From the NCBI GenBank assembly GCA_964035775.1, contig OZ038313.1, forward strand, positions 2,666,001-2,730,000: a DNA stretch of 64,000 bases. Reading direction: 5' to 3'. A program made the position numbers and the translations under genes. Every line of letters starts with the position of its first letter. Positions within the stretch are counted from its first letter, which is position 1. Of this stretch, positions 15,001 through 26,300 are shown piece after piece. The notes under the pieces are model-generated. The model made no database searches, was not told where the DNA came from, and worked only from the letters and a program-made list of their open reading frames with translations. The stretch is from Osedax frankpressi. Taxonomy: Eukaryota; Annelida; Polychaeta; Sabellida; Siboglinidae.

Positions 15001-18000
15001 AGTTAGATTATACACTATAGATATAGAGGAGCTAGTCTAATGTAATGGTATAGATACTGCAGTATAAAGTTAGATTATACACTATAGATATAGAGGACAA
15101 GTCTAATGTAATGGTATAGATACTGCAGTATGAAGTTAGATTATACACTATAGATATAGAGGAGCTAGTCTAATGTAATGGTATAGATACTGCAGTATGA
15201 AGTTAGATTATACACTATAGATATAGAGTAGCTAGTCTAATGTAATGGTATAGATACTGCAGTATGAAGTTAGATTATACACTATAGATATAGAGGAGCT
15301 AGTCTAATGTAATGGTATATATACTGTAGTATGAAGTTAGATTATACACTATAGATATAGAGGAGCTAGTCTAATGTAATGGTATAGATATTGCAGTATG
15401 AAGTTAGATTATACACTATAGATATAGAGGACAAGTCTAATGTAATGATATAGATACTGCAGTATGAAGTTAGATTATACACTATAGATATAGAGGAGCT
15501 AGTCTAATGTAATGGTATAGATACTGTAGTATGAAGTTAGATTATACACTATAGATATAGAGGAGCTAGTCTAATTTAATGGTATAGATACTGCAGTATG
15601 AAGTTAGATTATACACTATATATATAGAGGAGCTAGTCTAATATAATGGTATAGATACTGCAGTATGAAGTTAGATTATACACTATAGATATAGAGGAGC
15701 TAGTCTAATGTAATGGTATAGATACTGCAGTATGAAGTTAGATTATACACTATAGATATAGAGGACAAGTCTAATGTAATGATATAGATACTGCAGTATG
15801 AAGTTAGTTTATACACGATAGATATAGAGGAGCTAGTCTAATTTAATGGTATAGATACTGCAGTATGAAGTTAGATTATACACTATAGATATAGAGGAGC
15901 TAGTCTAATGGTATAGATACTGTAGTATGAAGTTAGATTATACACTATAGATATAGAGGATCTAGTCTAATGTAATGGTATAGATACTGCAGTATGAAGT
16001 TAGATTATACACTATAGATATAGAGGAGCTAGTCTAATGTAATGGTATAGATACTGTAGTATGAAGTTAGATTATACACTATAGATATAGAGGAGCTAGT
16101 CTAATGTAATGGTATAGATACTGCAGTATGAAGTTAGATTATACACTATAGATATAGAGGACAAGTCTAATGGTATAGATACTGCAGTATGAAGTTAGAT
16201 TATACACTATAGATATAGAGGACAAGTCTAATGTAATGATATAGATACTGCAGTATGAAGTTAGATTATACACTATAGATATAGAGTAGCTAGTCTAATG
16301 TAATGATATAGATACTGCAGTATGAAGTTAGATTATACACTATAGATATAGAGTAGCTAGTCTAATGTAATGGTAAAGATACTGTAGTATGAAGTTAGAT
16401 TATACACTATAGATATAGAGGAGCTAGTCTAATTTAATGGTATAGATACTGCAGTATGAAGTTAGATTATACACTATAGATATAGAGGAGCTAGTCTAAT
16501 GTAATGGTATAGATACTGCAGTATGAAGTTAGATTATACACTATAGATATAGAGGAGCTAGTCTAATTGTATAGATACTGTAGTATGAAGTTAGATTATA
16601 CACTATAGATATAGAGGAGCTAGTCTAATTTAATGGTATAGATACTGCAGTATGAAGTTAGATTATACACTATAGATATAGAGGAGCTAGTCTAATGTAA
16701 TGGTATAGATACTGCAGTATGAAGTTAGATTATACACTATAGATATAGAGGAGCTAGTCTAATGTAATGGTATAGATACTGCAGTATGAAGTTAGATTAT
16801 ACACTATAGATATAGAGGAGCTAGTCTAATGGTATAGATACTGTAGTATGAAGTTAGATTATACACTATAGATATAGAGGAGCTAGTCTAATGTAATGGT
16901 ATAGATACTGCAGTATGAAGTTAGATTATACACTATAGATATAGAGGAACTAGTCTAATGTAATGGTATAGATACAGTAGTATGAAGTTAGATTATACAC
17001 TATAGATATAGTAGAGCTATTCTAATGTAATGGTATAGATACTGCAGTATGAAGTTAGATTATACACTATAGATATAGAGGACAAGTCTAATGTAATGGT
17101 ATAGATACAGTAGTATGAAGTTAGATTATACACTATAGATATAGAGGAGCTAGTCTAATGGTATAGATACTGTAGTATGAAGTTAGATTATACACTATAG
17201 ATATAGAGGAACTAGTCTAATGTAATGGTATAGATACTGCAGTATGAAGTTAGATTATACACTATAGATATAGAGGAGCTAGTCTAATGTAATGGTATAG
17301 ATACTGCAGTATGAAGTTAGATTATACACTATAGATATAGAGGAGCTAGTCTAATGTAATGGTATAGATACTGCAGTATGAAGTTAGATTATACACTATA
17401 GATATAGATGAGCTAGTCTAATGTAATGGTATAGATACTGTAGTATAAAGTTAGATTATACACTATAGATATAGAGGACAAGTCTAATGTAATGGTATAG
17501 ATACTGCAGTATGAAGTTAGATTATACACTATAGATATAGAGGAGCTAGTCTAATGTAATGGTATAGATACTGTAGTATGAAGTTAGATTATACACTATA
17601 GATATAGAGGAGCTAGTCTAATGTAATGGTATAGATACTGTAGTATGAAGTTAGATTATACACTATAGATATAGAGGAGCTAGTCTAATGTAATGGTATA
17701 GATACTGTAGTATGAAGTTAGAGTATACACTATAGATATAGAGGAGCTAGTCTAATGTAATGGTATATATACTACAGTATGAAGTTAGATTATACACTAT
17801 AGATATAGAGGACAAGTCTAATGTAATGGTATAGATACTGTAGTATGAAGTTAGATTATACACTATAGATATAGAGGACAAGTCTAATGTAATGATATAG
17901 ATACTGCAATATGAAGTTAGATTATACATTATAGATATAGAGGACAAGTCTAATGTAATGGTATAGATACTGCAGTATGAAGTTAGATTATACACTATAG

Positions 18001-18548
18001 ATATAGAGGAGCTAGTCTAATGTAATGGTATAGATACTGCATTATGAAGTTAGATTATACACTATAGATATAGATGAGCTAGTCTAATGTAATGGTATAG
18101 ATACTGTAGTATAAAGTTAGATTATACACTATAGATATAGAGGACAAGTCTAATGTAATGGTATAGATACTGCAGTATGAAGTTAGATTATACACCATAG
18201 ATATAGAGGAGCTAGTCTAATGTAATAGTATAGATACTGTAGTATGAAGTTAGATTATACACTATAGATATAGAGGACAAGTCTAATGTAATGGTATAGA
18301 TACTGTAGTATGAAGTTAGATTATACACTATAGATATAGAGGACAAGTCTAATGTAATGGTATAGATACTGCAGTATGAAGTTAGATTATACACTATAGA
18401 TATAGAGGAGCTAGTCTAAAGTAATGGTATAGATACTGTAGTATGAAGTTAGATTATACACTATAGATATAGAGGAGCTAGTCTAATGTAATGGTATAGA
18501 TACTGCAGTATGAAGTTAGATTAAACTCTATAGATATAGAGGAGCTAG
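1..18548 (+). repeat. Satellite block 1, 67-bp monomer family
   Basis: Uninterrupted head-to-tail array of roughly 280 monomers, beginning before the window. The standard monomer is 67 bp and contains the landmarks AGATTATACACTATAGATAT, GAGGAGCTAGTCTAATG and GGTATAGATACTGTAGTATG. Length variants are common: about 66 bp where GAGGACAAGTC replaces GAGGAGCTAGTC, about 62 bp where TGTAA is lost before TGG, and shorter ones with CTAATTGTATAG. Multi-kilobase segments recur inside the block: a rare GATACGTAGT monomer at 221 and 2375, a CTATATATAG(T)GATC-type junction at 6601 and 8912, and other markers at 9841/13211 and 11671/14645. It ends abruptly in GGAGCTAG next to a CA-rich microsatellite. No coding function is supported. 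Confidence 0.98.
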
Positions 18549-19111
18549 CATACACACGCACACACACACATACGCACACACATACACACACATACACGCA
18601 CACACACACACACACATATACACATACATACACACACACATACCTTAATACATACATACATTCACACACGCACATACGAATATACACACGCACACACACA
18701 CACATACGAACATATACACGCACACGCACGCACACACATACACACACATACGAACATACACACGCACACATACACACGCATACACATAAGAACATACACA
18801 CGCACACACATACATACACACACATACCCACACATACGAACATACACACGCACACGCACACACATACACACACATACGAACATACACACGCACACACACA
18901 CACACACATACGAACATACACATGCACACACACATACATACACACACATACCTTAATACATACATACATTCACACACACACGCACACACATACACGCACA
19001 CATACATACACACACACACATACGAACATACACATGCACACACACATACATACACACACATACCTTAATACATACATACATTCACACACACACACACATA
19101 CATACACACAC
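18549..19111. repeat. Compound CA/CATA microsatellite, left arm
   Basis: Low-complexity (CA)n mixed with CATA and CGCA units. A higher-order landmark, TACCTTAATACATACATACA followed by TTCACACAC, recurs near 18641, 18950 and 19062. The same landmark is present in the arm on the far side of the LINE, so both arms belong to one repeat type. The long Cys/Val/Tyr-rich reading frames here are products of the repeat and are not genes. Confidence 0.95.
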
Positions 19112-21083
19112 ACTAAAAAAACCTACTTGTATCTCGGAAGCCATACCAACTATAACCTCAACATATATTGAACGACTTATAAGACTAACTCATTTTAAAA
19201 CTAATATTTATATAGACTGCATGACACCCCAATTACTAAAATTAAAACTCCGCTTTATTTCACTTATTTACTCAAATCTTATTAACAAATGTATTACTCA
19301 TAACAACTTCCCACGTTCACTGAAACACTCCATTATAACTCCAATCATAAAAAAACTTCCCTAGACTACTCCATTCCTAACAACTACAGACCTATATCAA
19401 ACTTATCTTTACTATCAAAAATTATCGAAAGGATTATTGCCACACATATCATTAAACCGCCAATAGTTTAGATAATACACTGCAGAGTGCCTACAAACCT
19501 TACCATAACACTGAAACACTATTACTAAATCTTACAAATTACATTTCTCATAACATAAAAAACAATCGTTTTGTAATTCTTATATTACTAGATTTAACTG
19601 CCGCTTTTGATACTATTAACCACAACATATTATTCGCTAAATTGCAAAACATAACACTATAATACAACTAATAAAATCATATTTAACCGAAAGAACCTTC
19701 AATATCAAATCTGATAAACTGAGTAAAAATTTTAACTGCTCTCAAATCGGAGTACCTCAAGTTAGTGTCTTGGGTCCACTTTTATTTAATATATATATAT
19801 CCGATATCGACTTAATTATGAACTCCTATAATACTAAATACCACATGTACGCTGACGACACACAAATTTACACTTCCACAACCTTTAATGAATTACCGAA
19901 TACACTAAAAGAAATCAATAGCATAACGACGAAATTAGAAAATTACTTTAATTATAATTACTTGAAACTTAATTTACAGAAAACTGAATGCATCATATTC
20001 CATAGTAAAAGTCATACGCCACCACCCATCACACATATTAAAATTGCAAATAAAGATATACCCATTAAGACAACTATAACTACTTTAGGTGTAATATTAG
20101 AATCTGACTTAACCTTCGACAAACATATTTCATTAATAACTAAGCAATGTAACTATAAAATATTTAAAATAAAACAAATTAAACACCTTCTCAACCAGAC
20201 ATCACTCAAAATACTCACATATGCCTACATTCTATCTAAACTCGACTACTGCAACTCACTTTTAATTAATATAGCTAAAATACAAGAAAAACGACTAAAC
20301 AAAATTATTAACCACACTTGCAGACTTATTTACAAACTCCCTAAACGAACACACATTACATTATACAGAAAAAAACTTAAATTTCTAACCTTTAAACACA
20401 GATCCATATACAAAATTCTAACAATAATACATACAGCACTGAAAACTGATATCCCTAAATATATGAGCGACTCAATTAAACTAAAATTGAAAAGCAATCT
20501 AAGGTCATCCAATAAAAAACTGCTTAAACAAGACATAACAAACAATTTTCCACAAATTTGGAATAAACTACCCATAACTGTTACCAATGAAAATAATACA
20601 AATACTTTTAAAAGCAAACTTCACAAATACTTACTTGGTCTAGACTGATATAACCTGACACACCCTTATAATATTCCTACTGCTACTGAATTATCAAATT
20701 GATTTACACTGTACTTTTACCTAATACAATACCCATTACTCAACTACTTTATTTTCTACAGCCTATATTACTTTCCACTTTTACTACTTACTTCTTACCA
20801 ACCTCACTACCATACTTTACCTCCTTTACACGTACATTTACATCTGACTTATTTTCTCTATATACTGTCCCCTATACAGTTTTCCCATATGTATAATGTA
20901 CATTGCACACTTCCCTCACATGCGATACCCTCTCACGTGACTTCCTTACACATATTACCACAATTATTACCTCGATTTTATTTATTTTGAAAAACGTATT
21001 TACTATATTAATTGTGTTATATTTCGTTAATAATACTTACACTCACCTTCGAACAATGTAAAAATTGGATTTTCGTGAATAAA
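19112..21083 (+). mobile_element. CR1/Rex-like non-LTR retrotransposon (LINE), 5'-truncated
   Basis: The sequence encodes reverse transcriptase blocks in order: NYRPISNLSLLSKIIERI near 19390-19440, LDLTAAFDTINHNIL (motif A) near 19590-19630, VPQ-SVLGPLLFNIY near 19750-19790, and YADDTQIY (catalytic YADD) near 19850. The first blocks lie in different frames, so this copy is decayed at its 5' side; the 3' half is open. The endonuclease region is absent. A C-rich, G-poor 3' UTR of about 400 bp follows the stop and ends in TGAATAAA, a typical CR1/L2-group tail, directly against a CA microsatellite. Family assignment rests on motifs; CR1, Rex1 and L2 relatives are not separable by eye. Confidence 0.88.
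19770..20648 (+). CDS. LINE reverse transcriptase, C-terminal half
   Basis: Open frame of 292 codons from LGPLLFNIY to a TGA; the frame is also open for some distance upstream, so the start is not a true initiator. It carries the YADD catalytic box (YMYADDTQIY-like, residues about 26-35), a TLGVILESDLTFDKHI block, SKLDYCNSLL, a CRLIYKLPKRTHIT block and the LRSSNKKLL plus PQIWNKLP tail characteristic of the CR1/Rex1/L2 group. The usual VPQGS before the YADD box reads VPQVS here. It would synthesise cDNA during target-primed reverse transcription. The parent element is 5'-truncated, so this copy is not autonomous. Confidence 0.85.
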   Translation: MGPLLFNIYISDIDLIMNSYNTKYHMYADDTQIYTSTTFNELPNTLKEINSITTKLENYFNYNYLKLNLQKTECIIFHSKSHTPPPITHIKIANKDIPIKTTITTLGVILESDLTFDKHISLITKQCNYKIFKIKQIKHLLNQTSLKILTYAYILSKLDYCNSLLINIAKIQEKRLNKIINHTCRLIYKLPKRTHITLYRKKLKFLTFKHRSIYKILTIIHTALKTDIPKYMSDSIKLKLKSNLRSSNKKLLKQDITNNFPQIWNKLPITVTNENNTNTFKSKLHKYLLGLD

Positions 21084-21700
21084 CATATACACACACACAA
21101 ACACTTACATACACACATATATACACACACATACGAACATACACACGCACAAACACACACACACATACCTTAATACATACATACATTAACACACTTACAC
21201 ACATACAACCACACACATATACATACATACACACACGCGCACACACATACACGCACACATACATACATACACGCACATACCTTAATACATACATACATTC
21301 ACACACAGCCACATATACATACACACACACCTACACACACAAGCATACACACACATATCTTAATACATACATACATTCACACACAACCACACATACATAC
21401 ACACACACCTACACACACACGCATACACACACATACATACACACACACGAGTGCATACACACACACATACCTTAATACATACATACATTCACAAACTTAC
21501 ACACACACAAACACACATACATACACACACACCTACATACATACATACATACATACATACACATATATATACATACAAACACACACACACCTATATACAT
21601 ACATACCCATGCATACATATACGCACACACACCCACACACATTCACACATACATATACACCCACACACTCACACACACACCCACATATGTAATCTTCACA
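21084..21700. repeat. Compound CA/CATA microsatellite, right arm
   Basis: The same CA, CATA and CGCA mixture as the left arm, with the CTTAATACATACATACATT landmark again near 21168, 21281, 21360 and 21471. It starts immediately after the LINE tail. Reading frames inside it (His/Thr-rich on one strand, Val/Cys-rich on the other) are repeat artefacts. Confidence 0.95.
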
Positions 21701-22589
21701 CTCATTACATGTGTGATATATTCTCACACTCCAGTGGATAACTAAATTTCTTTTGTTTATCCTGTATCTCCTCCATCTTCTTTATCTCTCGTGCAATCAA
21801 CTTTTATTGGCACATATTAAACTTTCACCTACAAATTGAAATATATATATTTTCTCCTACAGAATTCAGTTTACTCCGATATAAAATTGTTTTCATCTCC
21901 ACTATAAACTTACTAATCCATTCTAAACCCTACTAATCCTCACTAAATATGCTAACAATAACTAACTTGGCATACCCCTATTTACATAAATAATATAATT
22001 ATACAAAAACCCCAATCTTCATAACTACATTCCTAACCCCAATATTCTGCACATTCCCATATAAACCAACATTCCATTAATACCACCAATTAACTCATCT
22101 CAACTAAACCTAAACCTATTTTAGACTCACTTAATCAAATCATAAATAAACTTCCTTTATCTATCTAGTTGAACTAAAACAACAGATATATTTGTTTGTT
22201 TACAAGACCTTGTATTCATAGGCTTATAATCTCATTCATCTGGTATAAAAATACCCATAATATACAGTTAGACGGAATAGATGAAAGAAAAAGTATTTTT
22301 TATTTACCCAAGAATCCAACTATTATACAATGTTATATAATTATTTTAAAAAAAAATAAAAATAATATATTTTAAATGCAAAAAAAAATATATTTAAAAT
22401 TTTATCATACAATTAAAAAAATAAAAATAACCTGGAGGGTTTTCTGGGTAGTTAAGTAATATTACTGCATATTATTTTATATTCTTTAATCTAGTTTAAT
22501 AGTATGTATTTATTTATTAATATATTTGTAATATTTTATATAATTATTACTAAATTAATAATGAAATGATGTAATACAAATAATATTAA
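21701..22589. other. No gene seen; G-poor then AT-rich spacer
   Basis: From 21701 to about 22270 the + strand is C-rich and strikingly poor in G, like the LINE 3' UTR. It could be the decayed 3' end of another LINE copy, but no motif proves this. From 22270 onward it is plain AT-rich DNA with A/T runs. No open reading frame or splice-bounded exon is convincing. Confidence 0.5.
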
Positions 22590-22718
<129 letters not shown>

Positions 22719-22908
22719 TCTGATCGACTATAAGTAGATAAATCTAGGATTTTGATTTAATTCTTATTTAATAATATGAACTTATATATTTTAATTGTTA
22801 TTTTTTAATTCAAATGAATTATAATATCTACTAAATCTGTATTCTTTATATTACCATTTATATAATTAGCTGAACTTTAACCTCTATAAATGAACCTATG
22901 TATTCCAG

Positions 22909-23027
22909 GGATTTAGAAATTGAAATTGAAATTAAACTCGTGGAGTGTGTAGATTGCGGCCGAAATGGACAATGTACCAGGGTCAACATGGGGTCATTTA
23001 CATATGCCTATTGCAAGTGTAGCAAAG
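22909..23027 (+). CDS. TMEM8: TMEM8-like exon: EGF-like module, first part
   Basis: Acceptor TATTCCAG before 22909 and donor AAAG|GTTATT after 23027. It starts in phase 2 and ends in phase 1. It encodes DLEIEIEIK, then CVDCGRNGQC and AYCKCSK, which hold five of the EGF-type cysteines; the last Cys is in the next exon. The phase-2 start shows that at least one exon lies upstream. Confidence 0.75.
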
Positions 23028-23329
23028 GTTATTTTCAGCTATGGAGTCGTAAATCAATATGAATTTGAAATATTCCTATTTTAATTTTTTAAATCTGGTG
23101 TTCTAGGATCAATTCTATATAATGAATGTCATTGGGTATATTGACATTGGGTCATAGGTCAGAGAATACCAGTTTTTATATATCATTACAGTCATTGCAG
23201 TCATTATATTTCCTTTTTAATAAGAATTCTGTATATTTTATTTGTAGAATCAAATAGAATTTATAATATATTGAGTCATAAACAGATATCTTATCTGTTT
23301 ATTTATGTTATCTAACCATATAAACACAC

Positions 23330-23373
<44 letters not shown>

Positions 23374-26300
23374 AATGTGTTTACATATATTTCAATATAT
23401 ATTCATAATGTCAATAATAAACAAACAATACATTTTACTGTCATTTTTGTTATCTATATATTTATAAATCATATGATATTGTATACATAATACATTATAA
23501 TATAATGCAATTTATTACCCTCTATTTTCATTATATAGTTCTAATTATGAACTATAACTCAATGCACATTTCATACACCAACATGTAATAATCCCAAACT
23601 ATATGCCCACTGCCGCACTCCATATAGATCCACTGACCCTAATCCCCATCCCGCTCTCAGATTCAGTAGGACCCAAGTGCACCTCGAACTCAACCGAAAC
23701 TCCAGTCCCCACCGAATTCCTCTCCATTGCGATGTATTCGGACTTTGTGGTCAGCGGATGTACTATAGTCCCGATGTTTTTGGCTTTGTACCGCGGACTC
23801 GGAGCAAGTACCATCGTCTACCTCGCTTTCCTTATCACCTCCACGGTTAGTATGCCGCTATGATTCAATACTCACAGATTATGCAACACAACAATATATC
23901 ACCTATAATATAATTATGTAATTATCTCAGTTAATAATAGATTAATCTAATTATTATATAAAAAATTTAAGTATAATTTTTGGTGACCTAAATAAATGCA
24001 CTTAACTATTCTATAAATAGATTTTATTATCTCTGAATAAAAAACATAATGAATAAATAATAACATAAATAACATAATGGCAAGCAGCTCCAGATCTAAT
24101 TATTACATTATATCACCTTTGTTTTCTTATACCAACATACTATTAATTACTATTTAATATACTAGAGTTTACATTTATATTATTATAATTTTATATACAA
24201 TAAAAACCTCTTACTCCCCACATCTCTCACTGATTTCCGTCTGACCTCCCTCTGACCTCCCTACCCTACTTCACTCAGCTCACATCCCCTACTGACCTCC
24301 CTCTTTGATCTCTATCTCTAACCTCACTCCCACCACCAACACAGCTCACATCCCCCACTGACCTCTCTCCTTGACCTCCCTCTCTAACCTCACACCCCAC
24401 CAATACAGCTCACAGCCCCCACTGACCCCTCTCCTTGACCTCCCTCTCTGACCTCTCTTACTTCACACCCCCACCAACACAGCTCACATCCCCCACTGAC
24501 CTCCCTCTCTGACCTCACACCCCCACCAACATAGCTCACATCCCGCACTGACCTCCCTCTCTAACCTCACACCCCACCAATACAGCTCACAGCCCCCACT
24601 GATCCCTCTCCTTGACCTCCCTCTCTGACCTCTCTCACTTCACACCCCCACCAACACAGCTCACATCCCCCACTGACCTCCCTCTCTGACCTCACACCCC
24701 CACCAACACAGCTCACATCCCCCACTGACCTCCCTCCTTGACATCCCTCTCTCACTTCACACCCCCACCAAAACAGTTCAAACCCCACACTGACCTCTCT
24801 CCTTGACCTCCATCTCTGACCTCTCTGACCTCACACCCCCACCAACACAGCTCACATCCCCCACTGATCTTTCTCCTTGACCTCCCTCTCTGACCTCTCT
24901 CACTTCACACCCCCACCAACATAGCTCACATCCCCCACTGACCTCCCTCCTTGACAAACCTCTCTCACTTCACACCCCCATCAAAACAGTTCAAACCCCC
25001 CACTGACCTCTCTCCTTGACCTCTCTGACCTCACACCCCCACCAACACAGCTTACATCCCCCACTGATTTTTCTCCTTGACCTCCCTCTCTAACCTCCCT
25101 CACCTCACACCCCCACCAACACAGCTCAAATCTCCAAATGACCTCCCTCTCTGACCTCTCTCACCTCACACTCCCTCCAACGCAGCTCACGTCCCTCACT
25201 GACCACGAGTATCTCTCCGTTGACCTCCTATCTACTCTGCCTGCTCTACATATGCTCGTCATATCGGCGACGTTGGCAGTCAGTCTAATCTCTGTTTCTC
25301 GGCTCTCCCCGGCTCTTTCTTCCGCTGGACGCACTTTCACCTACTTCTACACGGCTACGTGGGCGTGTCTACGCGTGTCCGGTATCTCTCCGAACCTGCC
25401 CATCGTCGGTATTTGGTTGTACTCCTCGGACTACGACCAGCACTTCCTGTTGGAGCAGGCGTGCGGAGTCGGAGCCGTCCTCATCGGTGTTGCGGCCCTC
25501 ATCTTGTCTAGGGTTCGTGCCTCTAGGTTTTCAAAGTAGTTCTTACGAGTATCGCTGCGTATCTTTAAATATTCATACGTCCTCGACCGATGCATCTTCT
25601 TATTATCTTCTCGGAATTGTTTTACATCCTTCTACTCCGCTAGCACCCCCAACATGCTTTCTAGAACCCCACTCCTATATCTCGAATACGTACTCCCTAA
25701 CTTTCTAGACCCATCGAAACACTTCAACCCCGTACGAGACCTCCCCTTAACTAATTTCTACACCGACTACTCCACCCGCGATGCATTTACGTACACCGAA
25801 TTCATTTGCCAATGTCACCCCCGTAGTTGGATGCCTGCACCATACGCTCCAAACATCCTTACACTCGTCTGAGCTGCTTCTACTACTCGGTGGCCCGGAT
25901 GTTTGTCGTCGTGGCAACCGTTTGCTATTACGAGAGATTCTCGGACGCGCACACGCACAGCGCCGCCCTGGTGGCCAGTAGATTCTGCGTTGTCGTCGCA
26001 ATCGTCATGGTGATGCCGAACCCCCGTAAAACCTACCACCGTAGGACCCATTGTTAGTGCTCCTCCGTTTTCACACTATTACTACGATAATAGCTAATGA
26101 AATTACCTATATTATTACATAACCATTTTATATCCCATGGAAATTACTCATGAAATTACTTAAGGATATTAAGGATATACTTGAGGACATACTCGAGTCA
26201 TTTTAAATTTACATATAGATATTCAATTTAAATATAGTTTAAACTTCAAGTAAATTTCAACTTTCACATCAAAATGATTCGTGATTTTTATTGAATAGGA

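Noticed and set aside
17747-18394. Tandem-peptide ORFs on the - strand of the satellite (also 36730-36912, 59544-59744, 61008-61256, 62041-62235, 62488-62706, 63288-63536)
   Set aside because: They exist only where 66-bp monomers are adjacent, contain only the satellite sequence and have no gene context; explained by monomer length divisible by three.
1-18548. CRISPR-like reading of the regular repeats
   Set aside because: There are no unique spacers; the units are directly adjacent tandem copies in an animal genome.
18478-19061. Long Cys/Val/Tyr ORFs in the CA microsatellite (also 21043-21741)
   Set aside because: Pure translation of CA/CATA repeats in frames without stops.
20330-20617. 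- strand ORF opposite the LINE reverse transcriptase
   Set aside because: Shadow of the + strand coding frame, which has clear RT motifs.
24567-24788. Gly/Val/Glu-rich - strand ORF in the minisatellite
   Set aside because: Repeat translation; no family features and the real gene is on the + strand.
25487-26051. Overlapping ORFs around the TMEM8-like exons 25186-25535 and 25874-26040
   Set aside because: They conflict with the exon frames supported by splice sites, phases and TMEM8 similarity; they run through the intron 25536-25873 or on the opposite strand.
26041-26057. Simple read-through end of the TMEM8-like protein at the TAG of 26055-26057
   Set aside because: Kept only as an alternative: the spliced ending at 26877-26953 is in phase, GC-richer and followed by AATAAA, so it was preferred, though not proven.
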